From assembly GCF_902506165.1 (NCBI RefSeq), contig NZ_LR733817.1, positions 1,658,255 to 1,722,254 on the forward strand: a stretch of DNA of 64,000 nucleotides, given 5' to 3'. Below are positions 58,013 to 64,000 of this stretch, piece by piece. Source of the DNA: Bosea sp. 29B. Lineage in GTDB: Bacteria > Pseudomonadota > Alphaproteobacteria > Rhizobiales > Beijerinckiaceae. The notes under the pieces are model-generated. The model made no database searches and was not told where the DNA came from. It was given only the letters and a program-made list of their open reading frames with translations. The translations under genes and the position numbers were made by a program. How positions within the stretch are numbered: the stretch's first letter is position 1; every line of letters starts with the position of its first letter.

Positions 58013-58339
58013 ATGGCCGACGTCAAGACCGTTCTGGTGAGCGGCTACTCCGCCGCTCCCAAGGGCACCAGCATGTTCGAGGAGTTCAAGCATGCCGGCG
58101 TCGTGCTCGAGATCGACCCGGCGACCAACGTCATCATGGCGGTCGACGCCACCTTCGTGACGCAACTGGCGCGTTCGTTCTACTCGCGCTTGATCGTCGG
58201 CTACGACGTCAGCAACGGCATGGCGCCGCTGGAGCGGCTGATCTCCACGGCCGTGCACACGCCGTCGCGCGAGGCGCTGATCGTCGCCACGCGCGCCGCC
58301 GTGCAGCGCTATTTCCAGATCCGCGACAATCGCGGCTGA
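58013..58339 (+). CDS. DUF3870-family protein
   Basis: 108 aa, matching the size and the VLVSGYSAAPKGTSMFEE start of DUF3870 proteins. VVLEIDPATNVIMAVDATFVTQLARSFYSRLIVGYDV is the core. No membrane segment or known catalytic motif; cytoplasmic and of unknown function. It diverges from the PotD-like operon (start codons 285 bp apart) and belongs by position to the same regulon. A GGGGA ribosome-binding site sits 7 bp before the ATG. Confidence 0.8.
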   Translation: MADVKTVLVSGYSAAPKGTSMFEEFKHAGVVLEIDPATNVIMAVDATFVTQLARSFYSRLIVGYDVSNGMAPLERLISTAVHTPSREALIVATRAAVQRYFQIRDNRG

Positions 58340-58340
58340 G

Positions 58341-58405
58341 CTAAAGCAATTCCAGCAGAAGTGTGGAGCGGTTCTGCGTCCGGAATTGCGTAAAAACAAA
58401 GAGAT
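58341..58405. repeat. Hyphomicrobiales-type intergenic repeat
   Basis: Contains GCTAAAGCAATTCCAG, then GTGTGGAGCGGTTCTGCGTC and CGGAATTGCGTAAAAACAAA, the same general repeat family as the one at 16235-16341 (a GC-flanked AATTCC/GGAATT hairpin ending in AAAACAAAG). It lies just after the DUF3870 stop codon between convergent genes. Confidence 0.65.
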
Positions 58406-58406
58406 A

Positions 58407-58443
58407 GCGGTCTTTCGGCAAGATCTGTTCGCCGAAAGACCGC
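58407..58443. terminator. Perfect 13-bp hairpin between convergent genes
   Basis: GCGGTCTTTCGGC and GCCGAAAGACCGC with an 11-nt loop, between the ends of the DUF3870 gene (plus) and the aminotransferase gene (minus). It is symmetric, so it could end transcription from either side, although neither strand has a U-tract. Confidence 0.6.
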
Positions 58444-58453
58444 GCGGCCGCCC

Positions 58454-59845
58454 TCAGGCGGCCTTGTCCAGCGCGATGCCCTTCGTCGCCAGCAGGTCGA
58501 GGCCGAGGCCGAGCGCTTTGGTGAAGCGGTCGACGGCGTTGTCGATACCCTCGGGCGTAATGATCAGCGGCGGCGTCATGATCAGGGTGTCGCCGAGCGC
58601 CCGCACGATCAGGCCGTTCTCGAAGGCGAGACGCTGGATCTCCAGGCCGAACTTCAGCGAGGGATCGAAGGCCTGCCGCGTCGCCTTGGAGCGGACGAGC
58701 TCGATTCCCCACATCAGGCCGACGCCGCGGACCTCGCCGACCAGCGGATGGTCGAGCAGGGCCTTGAGACGCCCTTCCAGCTGGGCTCCCAGCACCTGGG
58801 CGCCAGCGATCAGCCCGCGCTCCTCATAAAGCGTCAGCGCCTCCAGGCCGACCGCACAGGCAATCGGGTGGCCGCCATAGGTGTAGCCATGGCCGAACAC
58901 GCCGATCTTGTCGCCCTGCTCCTTCATCGCCTGGTAGATCGGCTCCGACAGCAGCAAGGCCGAGAGCGGCTGATAGGCCGCGGTCAGCGCCTTGGCGCTG
59001 CTGATCATGTCAGGCTTGAGGTCGTAGGTCTGCGTGCCCCACCAATTGCCGGTGCGCCCGAAGCCGGTGATGACCTCGTCGACGACGAAGAGGACCTCGT
59101 ATTTCCGCAGGATCGCCTGGACCTTCTCGTAATAGCCCTTCGGCGGCACGACGCAGCCGCCCGTACCCATCACCGGCTCGGCGAAGAAGGCGGCGACCGT
59201 CTCCGGCCCTTCCGCCAGGATCAAATCCTCGATCTCCTTGGCGAGGCGGTCGGCGAAGGCTTCCTCGCTCTCGCCCGGCAAGCCTTCCCGATAGAAATGC
59301 GGGCAGGTGACATGCAGGAAACCGTCCAGCGGCAGGTTGAAGTCGCGGTGGATGTGCGGCAGCCCGGTCAGGCTGGCGCTGGCGATCGAGGTGCCGTGAT
59401 AGGCGCGCTTGCGGGCGATGATCTTGCGCTTCTGCGGCTTGCCGATCGCGTGGAAATAATACCAGGCCAGCTTCACCGCGGTGTCGTTGGCTTCCGAGCC
59501 CGAGCTCTGGAACAGCACCTTCGACATCGGCACCGGCGCGATCTCGATCAGGCGCTCGGACAGCGCGATCGCCGGCTCCGAGGTCCGGTGCGCGAAGTTC
59601 TGGTAATAGGGCAGCGCCGCGAACTGCTTCGCTGCGGCTTCTGCCAGCCGGTTCTCGCTGAAGCCGAGCGCCGCGCACCACAGGCCGGCCATGGCTTCGA
59701 GATAGCGGTTGCCAGCATCGTCATAGACATGAAAACCCTCGCCGCGGGAGATGATCGTCGGGCCGATCTTCTCATGCAGCGAGAAATTCGTCTGCGGATG
59801 GAGCTGGTAGGCGATGTCTCTGGCGTGATTGGAATTGGCGATCAT
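58454..59845 (-). CDS. Class III aminotransferase (diamine/omega-amino acid--pyruvate type)
   Basis: 463 aa from ATG 59845. YLEAMAGLWCAALGFSENRLAEAA (about 44-67) and LFQSSGSEANDTAVKLAWYY match the SpuC-like branch that moves the terminal amine of putrescine or other omega-amino compounds to pyruvate. DEVITGFGRTGNWWG holds the PLP Asp; the Schiff-base lysine is in SSAKALTAAYQPL. It is transcribed from its own promoter behind leader element D and belongs to the polyamine-type regulon. GABA or beta-alanine are alternative substrates. Confidence 0.87.
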   Translation of the reverse strand: MIANSNHARDIAYQLHPQTNFSLHEKIGPTIISRGEGFHVYDDAGNRYLEAMAGLWCAALGFSENRLAEAAAKQFAALPYYQNFAHRTSEPAIALSERLIEIAPVPMSKVLFQSSGSEANDTAVKLAWYYFHAIGKPQKRKIIARKRAYHGTSIASASLTGLPHIHRDFNLPLDGFLHVTCPHFYREGLPGESEEAFADRLAKEIEDLILAEGPETVAAFFAEPVMGTGGCVVPPKGYYEKVQAILRKYEVLFVVDEVITGFGRTGNWWGTQTYDLKPDMISSAKALTAAYQPLSALLLSEPIYQAMKEQGDKIGVFGHGYTYGGHPIACAVGLEALTLYEERGLIAGAQVLGAQLEGRLKALLDHPLVGEVRGVGLMWGIELVRSKATRQAFDPSLKFGLEIQRLAFENGLIVRALGDTLIMTPPLIITPEGIDNAVDRFTKALGLGLDLLATKGIALDKAA

Positions 59846-59860
59846 GGCGCACCTCGCATG

Positions 59861-59972
59861 CCGGCTCAAGGCAGCCGAAAACCGCCTCGCATCCGCGCAA
59901 AATTTTCGGGAAGAGCCGGTTCGATCGCTTGTCTGGGCAGCCGTCGAAGCAGCCCATCGCCAATCGCCTGAC
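59861..59972 (-). promoter_or_regulatory. Leader RNA element D (no U-tract)
   Basis: Element 59915-59972: GTCAGG (59967-59972) can pair with CCGGC (59915-59919), an inner stem TGGGC/GCCCA follows, and GACAAGCGATCGAA links to CCGGC. Relative to elements A and C the CU of GCUAGG is replaced by UC while pairing with CGG is kept. CCGGCTC can alternatively pair with GAGCCGG (59861-59867), which lies 1 bp before CATGCGAGG, the ribosome-binding region of ATG 59845. Here control would be at translation rather than termination. Confidence 0.6.
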
Positions 59973-59979
59973 AGCGTCG

Positions 59980-60008
59980 AAAATGCCTGCGGCCACGGTG
60001 CTTGTCAA
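59980..60008 (-). promoter_or_regulatory. Promoter of the class III aminotransferase gene
   Basis: TTGACA (60003-60008) and CATTTT (59980-59985) with exactly 17 bp between them on the minus strand. The predicted start, near 59973, is at the 5' edge of leader element D. Confidence 0.6.
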
Positions 60009-60090
60009 ACCGGTTGGCGCGCATCCGCCATGCCCTGATGCAGGAGGAAGCGGCTGCTCGTACATCGATAAGCACGCCAAATTTCGCCAC

Positions 60091-60118
60091 TTGACGGCGC
60101 GCCGGCCACGGGCATAGA
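60091..60118 (+). promoter_or_regulatory. Promoter of the acyl-CoA operon
   Basis: TTGACG (60091-60096) and CATAGA (60113-60118), 16 bp apart. The predicted start near 60125 is 4 bp before the GCTAGG of leader element C. The -10 match is weak. Confidence 0.5.
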
Positions 60119-60128
60119 CCTGAAAGCA

Positions 60129-60236
60129 GCTAGGAGATTTGTGCCCCGACGCCCTTCAAGGCAGCGGGACCACAGCAAATCGGACCGGCACACGCAGGAG
60201 CGGAAACCCCGCTCGTCCGTGTGCCGGTTTTTTTTT
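60129..60236 (+). promoter_or_regulatory. Leader RNA element C with strong intrinsic terminator
   Basis: Element 60129-60189: GCTAGG (60129-60134) pairs with CCGGC (60185-60189); GATTTG (60136-60141) pairs perfectly with CAAATC (60176-60181); an inner stem CCCG/CGGG carries GCC/GGC. CCGGC is also in the 5' arm ACCGGCACACG (60184-60194) of a hairpin with 3' arm CGTGTGCCGGT (60218-60228) followed by nine T (60228-60236). The ATG is at 60248, only 12 bp later, so an active terminator would shut the whole operon. Shares GCTAGG-N-GATTTGTGC with element A. Confidence 0.75.
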
Positions 60237-60247
60237 GGACTGACGCC

Positions 60248-61171
60248 ATGACCGATGCGGTTGTCATCTGCGAATGCTTTGCCCGCGACGGGCTGCAGCA
60301 TGAGCCTGTCTTCCTGCCGAGCGAGCAGAAGATCGCGCTGATCGACGCCTTCACCGCCGTCGGCTTCCAGCGGATCGAGGCGACCTCCTATTCCAATCCC
60401 AAGGTGGTGCCGGCTTTCGCTGACGCGAGCGACGTCCTCGCCGGCATCCGGCGCAAGGACGGGGTCTTCTACAAGGCGACCTGCCCCAATCCGCGCGCTG
60501 TCGCCCGCGCCATCGCCGATTCGCAAGCCGGCTACGGACCAAATGAAATCAGCCTGCTGGTCTCGGCGACCGAGGCGCATAGCGAGCGCAATCTCAAGAG
60601 CTCGCGAGCTGGGCAATGGGCCAATGTCGAGGCGATGGTCGCCGCCGCGCAGGGCCGTTTTCGCCTGATCGGCACGATCTCGGTCGCCTTCGGCTGTCCG
60701 TTCGAGGGTCGGGTCGATGCCGCGACCGTCATCGCCGACGCCGCCAGGTTCGCAGCGCTCGGAGTCCGCCACGTCACGCTCGGCGACACCACCGGCCTCG
60801 CCACGCCGCACACCGCCAAGGCCCTGTTCCAGGCCGTCGCCGCGGCCGTGCCGGAGCTGACGCTGATCGCGCATTTCCACAACACCCGCGGCACCGGCCT
60901 CGCCAATTGCTTCGCCGCTTACGAGGCCGGCGTCCGCAATTTCGACAGTGCCTTTGGCGGCATCGGCGGCCATCCGGCCCAGCTCGTCTATGGCGGCGGC
61001 TTCACCGGCAATGTCGCGACCGAGGACCTCGTCAACATGCTCGAGGCGATGGGCGTTTCGACCGGACTCAACCTCACCGCCCTGATCGAGACCGCGCATC
61101 GCTGCGAGGAAGTGCTCGGTCGCCAGCTCCATTCGATGGTCGCCCGCTCCGGGCTCGGCCTCGTCGCCTGA
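60248..61171 (+). CDS. HMG-CoA-lyase-like aldolase
   Basis: 307 aa HMGL-like TIM barrel. Metal and catalytic features: CECFARDGLQHE (Arg13, Asp14), HFHNTRGTGLAN (His209, His211), and GFTGNVATEDLV. The flexible loop that carries the catalytic cysteine in true HMG-CoA lyases (GGCP) reads GGHP, with His242, so ordinary HMG-CoA cleavage is doubtful; a related acyl-CoA lyase is more likely. It is first in a tight plus-strand operon of CoA enzymes. No strong ribosome-binding site is visible because the terminator T-run ends just upstream. Confidence 0.82.
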   Translation: MTDAVVICECFARDGLQHEPVFLPSEQKIALIDAFTAVGFQRIEATSYSNPKVVPAFADASDVLAGIRRKDGVFYKATCPNPRAVARAIADSQAGYGPNEISLLVSATEAHSERNLKSSRAGQWANVEAMVAAAQGRFRLIGTISVAFGCPFEGRVDAATVIADAARFAALGVRHVTLGDTTGLATPHTAKALFQAVAAAVPELTLIAHFHNTRGTGLANCFAAYEAGVRNFDSAFGGIGGHPAQLVYGGGFTGNVATEDLVNMLEAMGVSTGLNLTALIETAHRCEEVLGRQLHSMVARSGLGLVA

Positions 61172-61186
61172 TCCGAAAGAGGAAGC

Positions 61187-61933
61187 ATGTCCCAAGCCCC
61201 TGCTCCGCTGCTCGTCGAGACCCGCGGCGCCGTCCGCATCCTGACGATGAACCGGCCCGACAAGCTCAACGCCCTCGACACGGCGCTGACACAGGCGCTT
61301 TTCGACGCGCTCCTTGCGGCGCAGGCGGACGAGGCGATCCGGGCGGTCGTCCTGGCCGGTGCCGGGCGCGGCTTCTGCGCCGGCGCCGACCTCAAGGAAT
61401 TCGCCGACCTCACCCCGGCCAACCAGAAGGCCGTGGTCGCCCGCGCCGATCTGACGACGCGGCTGCATATGCTGCTGCCGGGCCTGTCGAAGCCGATCGT
61501 CGCCGCGGTGCAGGGCGTCGCGGTCGGCGGCGGCGCCGGAACTGCAATCGGCTGCGACATGGTCGTCGCCGGCAGCGACCTGAAGTTCGGCTATCCCGAG
61601 CTGCGCCACAGCATCGTCCCAGCCATCGTGATGACGAGCCTGCAACGCGCCGTCGGCCGCAAGCTCGCCTTCGAACTGGTCAGCACCGGCCGGATGGTCG
61701 GCGCCGAGGAGGCGCTGCGGCTCGGCTTCGTCAACAAGGTCGTAGCGCCGGAAGACGTGCTGGCCGAAGCCATCGCCATCGCCGAGGGTTGGGCCAAGGT
61801 GAAGCCGGTCGCGATGGAGGCGACCAAGCGATTGTTCTACCGCGTCGCCGAATTGCCCTTCGAGGCGGCGATGGCGGCCGGACGCGACATCAATGCGCTG
61901 ATGCGCAGCTTCCGCGACGGGGACAGCGCATGA
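61187..61933 (+). CDS. Enoyl-CoA hydratase/isomerase family protein (first copy)
   Basis: 248 aa crotonase. The oxyanion-hole segments are GRGFCAGADLKEF (about 61-73) and VQGVAVGGGAGTAIGCDM. The position of the first catalytic Glu reads YPELRHSIVPA, with Glu present only in PEL, and the second Glu region is shortened, so hydratase, isomerase or hydrolase activity cannot be told apart. GAGGAAGC precedes the ATG and it overlaps the CoA-transferase gene by 4 bp. Confidence 0.88.
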   Translation: MSQAPAPLLVETRGAVRILTMNRPDKLNALDTALTQALFDALLAAQADEAIRAVVLAGAGRGFCAGADLKEFADLTPANQKAVVARADLTTRLHMLLPGLSKPIVAAVQGVAVGGGAGTAIGCDMVVAGSDLKFGYPELRHSIVPAIVMTSLQRAVGRKLAFELVSTGRMVGAEEALRLGFVNKVVAPEDVLAEAIAIAEGWAKVKPVAMEATKRLFYRVAELPFEAAMAAGRDINALMRSFRDGDSA

Positions 61934-63084
61934 GACCGCTCGACGGCATCACCATCGTCGACTTCTCGCGCGTCCTCGCCGGGCCGATGGCGACGATGAT
62001 CCTGGCCGAGATGGGCGCGAGGGTCATCAAGGTAGAGCGGCCCGGCACAGGCGACGAATCCCGGCAATGGGAACCGCGCGTCGGCGAGGAAAGCGCCTAT
62101 TTCTTCGCCTTCAACCGCGGCAAGGAATCGATCGTCCTCGACCTGAAGACGCCGGCTGGCCGCGCCGCGGCGAAAACGCTCGCGCTCCAGGCCGACGTCG
62201 TCCTCGAGAACTTCCTGCCCGGCCAGATGGACAAGATGGGGCTGGGCTATGTCGAGCTCGCAAAGGAGAAGCCCGGGCTCGTCTACGTCTCCAATACCGG
62301 CTTCGGCCAGAGCGGTCCCTATCGCGACCGCGTCGGCTACGACACCATCTTCCAGGCATTGAGCGGCGTGATGGCGCTGACCGGCCATCCCGATGGCCCG
62401 CCCGCCAAGGTCGGCGTGCCAATGGCCGACCTGACGGCCGGGCTCTGGAATGCCGTCGCCATCCTGACCGGGCTGGTCGGCCGTGCCAGCAGCGGCAAGG
62501 GCTGCCATGTCGATCTCTCGATGCTCGACACCCAGATCAGCCTGCTGACCATCGCGGCGGCGCGCCTCTTCGCCCTCGGCGAGGACCCACAGCGCACCGG
62601 CACCGAGCACCCCGGCCGCGTTCCCTCCGCTGCCTTCGCCTGCGCCAGGGACGAGTGGCTGCATATCAGCGGCAGCGACCAGCACTGGCAGGCGATCTGC
62701 TCGGTGCTCGGCCTCGACGAACTCGCCGCCGACACCGCGCTCGCCCGCAATGCCGAGCGGGTGAAACAGCGCGAGCGCGTGATGGCGGCGATGCGCGACG
62801 CCTTGGCCGGGCGCAAGCGCGCCGATGTCGCCGAGGCCCTGCGAGCGGCCGGCGTGCCCGCCGGCGAGGTCAACACGGTCGCGCAGGCGCTGGCTGATCC
62901 GCATGTGCAGGCGCGCGGCATAGTGGCGGAGTTTCGGCATCCGACGGCCGGCGCCTTCCCGGCATTGCGCAACCCGCTGCGCTTCACCGGCTATGACGCT
63001 CCCTCCCTCGGCACGCCACCGCTGCACGGCGCCGACAACGCTGCCCTCGCCGCCGAATTCGGCCTGAAGGAGATCGGCGCATGA
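61930..63084 (+). CDS. CaiB/BaiF-family (class III) CoA-transferase
   Basis: 384 aa. LDGITIVDFSRVLAGPMATMILAEMGARVIKVERPGTGDESR is the family start. The catalytic aspartate is in VPMADLTAGLWN (about 166). FNRGKESIVLDLKTPAGR and the C-terminal PHVQARGIV block are also diagnostic. It exchanges CoA between acyl-CoA esters and carboxylates and would activate an organic acid here. It overlaps both neighbours by ATGA. Confidence 0.92.
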   Translation: MRPLDGITIVDFSRVLAGPMATMILAEMGARVIKVERPGTGDESRQWEPRVGEESAYFFAFNRGKESIVLDLKTPAGRAAAKTLALQADVVLENFLPGQMDKMGLGYVELAKEKPGLVYVSNTGFGQSGPYRDRVGYDTIFQALSGVMALTGHPDGPPAKVGVPMADLTAGLWNAVAILTGLVGRASSGKGCHVDLSMLDTQISLLTIAAARLFALGEDPQRTGTEHPGRVPSAAFACARDEWLHISGSDQHWQAICSVLGLDELAADTALARNAERVKQRERVMAAMRDALAGRKRADVAEALRAAGVPAGEVNTVAQALADPHVQARGIVAEFRHPTAGAFPALRNPLRFTGYDAPSLGTPPLHGADNAALAAEFGLKEIGA

Positions 63085-63872
63085 GCCAGAGCCCCTTATC
63101 CGGAATGGCGTTCGAGCGCCTGGCGGTCGCCGCCGACGGACCGATCCTGCGGGTGACGCTGAACCGCCCGGAGGCGCGCAATGCGCTCGACCTGACGATG
63201 TGCCGCGAATTGCGGGCCGTGTTCGAGGCGATCGAGGCCGATCCGGCGATCCGCATCGTCCGTGTCGATGGCGCCGGCCCGGTCTTCTGCGCCGGGGCGG
63301 ACCTCAAGGAGCGCAAGGGCAAGGACGAGATCTGGGTGCGGCAACGCCGGCTCGCCTCCTTCGCCGCCTATGACGCGATCGAACGCTCCAGCAAGGCCGT
63401 GGTCTGCGTCGTCGATGGGCCGATCGTCGGCTCCGGCGGCGAGATCGCCATGGCCTGCGACTTCATCATCGCCTCCGAGCGCACCAGCTTCACCTTCCCC
63501 GAAGCGCATTGGGGCACGGTCGGTGCGACGCAGCGCCTCCAGCGCGTCGTCGGCAAAAGGCTGGCCAAAGAGCTGCTCTTCACCGCACGGCGCTGGCCGG
63601 TCGAAGAGGCGCTGGCCGCCGGCCTCGTCAACCGCATCGTCAAGCCGGACGCGCTCGAAACGACCGTCGCCGAGCTGCTCGCTGAGATCGCCAAGGCGCC
63701 GGCGCTGGCGCTGACCCTGGCCAAGCAGTCGATCGAGCTCGGCGAGAAGACCGATCTCGCCACCGGCATCCGCATCGAGCTCGCCGCGATCGAGCGCGCG
63801 CTCGCCGACACCGAATGGCGCAAGGGCCTGGAGGCCTTCGCCGAACGCGACGCACAGGGAAAGAACTCATGA
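63081..63872 (+). CDS. Enoyl-CoA hydratase/isomerase family protein (second copy)
   Basis: 263 aa crotonase of a different subgroup from the copy at 61187-61933. Oxyanion-hole segments are VFCAGADLKERKG and VDGPIVGSGGEIAMACDF; the PEAHWGTVGATQRLQRVVG block carries the glutamate expected of AUH/methylglutaconyl-CoA-hydratase-like enzymes. Together with an HMGL-like lyase this hints at a branched or leucine-like acyl-CoA route, though that remains inference. Confidence 0.88.
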   Translation: MSQSPLSGMAFERLAVAADGPILRVTLNRPEARNALDLTMCRELRAVFEAIEADPAIRIVRVDGAGPVFCAGADLKERKGKDEIWVRQRRLASFAAYDAIERSSKAVVCVVDGPIVGSGGEIAMACDFIIASERTSFTFPEAHWGTVGATQRLQRVVGKRLAKELLFTARRWPVEEALAAGLVNRIVKPDALETTVAELLAEIAKAPALALTLAKQSIELGEKTDLATGIRIELAAIERALADTEWRKGLEAFAERDAQGKNS

Positions 63873-64000
63873 GCGCCAGCGAGCTGCCATCCGATTTCTT
63901 CGGCTGCGCCGACACTTTGCCGGAAGCCCTGGCGCGGGCCGTGCGTCTGGCCGGCCAGGAGGAGGCCGTCGTCTGCAATGGCGAGCGCATCAGCTATGCC
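63869..64000 (+). CDS. AMP-dependent acyl-CoA synthetase (5' part only)
   Basis: 44 codons are visible: the region ALARAVRLAGQEEAVVCNGERISYA matches the N-terminal ALxxxAARxPDxxAVxxxxxxxxTYxE block of ANL-superfamily ligases. It overlaps the preceding stop codon by ATGA, so it is the next gene of the operon. The diagnostic ATP motifs lie beyond the window. Confidence 0.6.
   Translation, partial: MSASELPSDFFGCADTLPEALARAVRLAGQEEAVVCNGERISYA

Noticed and set aside
59975..59990. AGGCATTTTCG upstream of the class III aminotransferase as the 5' part of leader element D (similar to AGGCATTTCG in element B).
   Set aside because: It overlaps a -10 hexamer placed 17 bp from TTGACA, so it would not be transcribed. 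The downstream GTCAGGCGATTGGCG aligns better with elements A and C.
1..64000. tRNA, rRNA, CRISPR arrays, transposases, integrases, prophage genes.
   Set aside because: None seen on either strand. The inverted repeats at 4522-4625 have no transposase and no visible target-site duplication.

Overview
The window is a high-GC, densely packed chromosomal segment from an alphaproteobacterium, most likely a Hyphomicrobiales (Rhizobiales) soil or plant-associated organism of the Bosea/Methylobacterium/Bradyrhizobium kind. The evidence is an Omp2b-type alphaproteobacterial porin, an Aap-type amino-acid ABC system, a TctABC tripartite tricarboxylate-type transporter, a DUF3870 gene and two copies of intergenic palindromic repeats that I recall from this order. 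No rRNA, tRNA, CRISPR array or insertion sequence was seen. The genus is inference.

Nearly everything is uptake plus catabolism. (1) 1-7.6 kb: a peptide/opine-type ABC operon with a D-amino-acid-dehydrogenase-like flavoprotein (minus), divergent from RidA, a second FAD oxidase and a serine hydrolase (plus). A 22-bp inverted repeat frames the shared promoter region. (2) 7.7-12.5 kb: a GntR-tctCBA operon divergent from a DapA-family lyase. (3) 12.7-16.1 kb: a Crp-type regulator, a small XRE regulator and a major porin whose promoter region carries three TGTGA-N6-TCACA-like sites, plus a decayed beta-barrel fragment. (4) 16.4-30.3 kb: an MFS carrier, a branched-chain-type ABC transporter and an hmfABCDE-like set, probably for 2-furoate degradation, with an AraC regulator. 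(5) 30.4-37.4 kb: a sugar-type ABC cluster with Gfo/Idh/MocA, ThuA-like and LacI proteins and a divergent SDR. (6) 37.4-48.2 kb: an orphan molybdenum hydroxylase subunit, then HpaR-, HpaF-, HpaH- and HpaG-like genes interleaved with an Aap-type transporter and a class V aminotransferase. (7) 48.4-64 kb: a polyamine/amino-compound regulon with two PotD-like binding proteins, one PotABC-like transporter, an acetylpolyamine amidohydrolase and its degenerate paralogue, a kinase plus phospho-lyase pair, a class III aminotransferase, DUF3870, and an acyl-CoA operon running off the right edge.

The most unusual signal is in region 7. Four transcription units (leaders near 52.9, 57.8, 59.9 and 60.15 kb, on both strands) begin with a compact shared RNA of about 60 nt. 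A 5' GCUAGG-like strand can pair with a downstream CCGGC. That CCGGC is also the 5' arm of a following hairpin, which in two or three cases is an intrinsic terminator ending just before the start codon. Three of the four have a TTGACA/TTGACG-type promoter that would start transcription right at this element. This is the architecture of a riboswitch or attenuator that switches a whole catabolic regulon. I do not recognise its class.

Start codons were chosen from Shine-Dalgarno placement and family N-termini. Several are GTG or TTG. Functional names rest on sequence motifs and gene order recalled from known families, not on searches.
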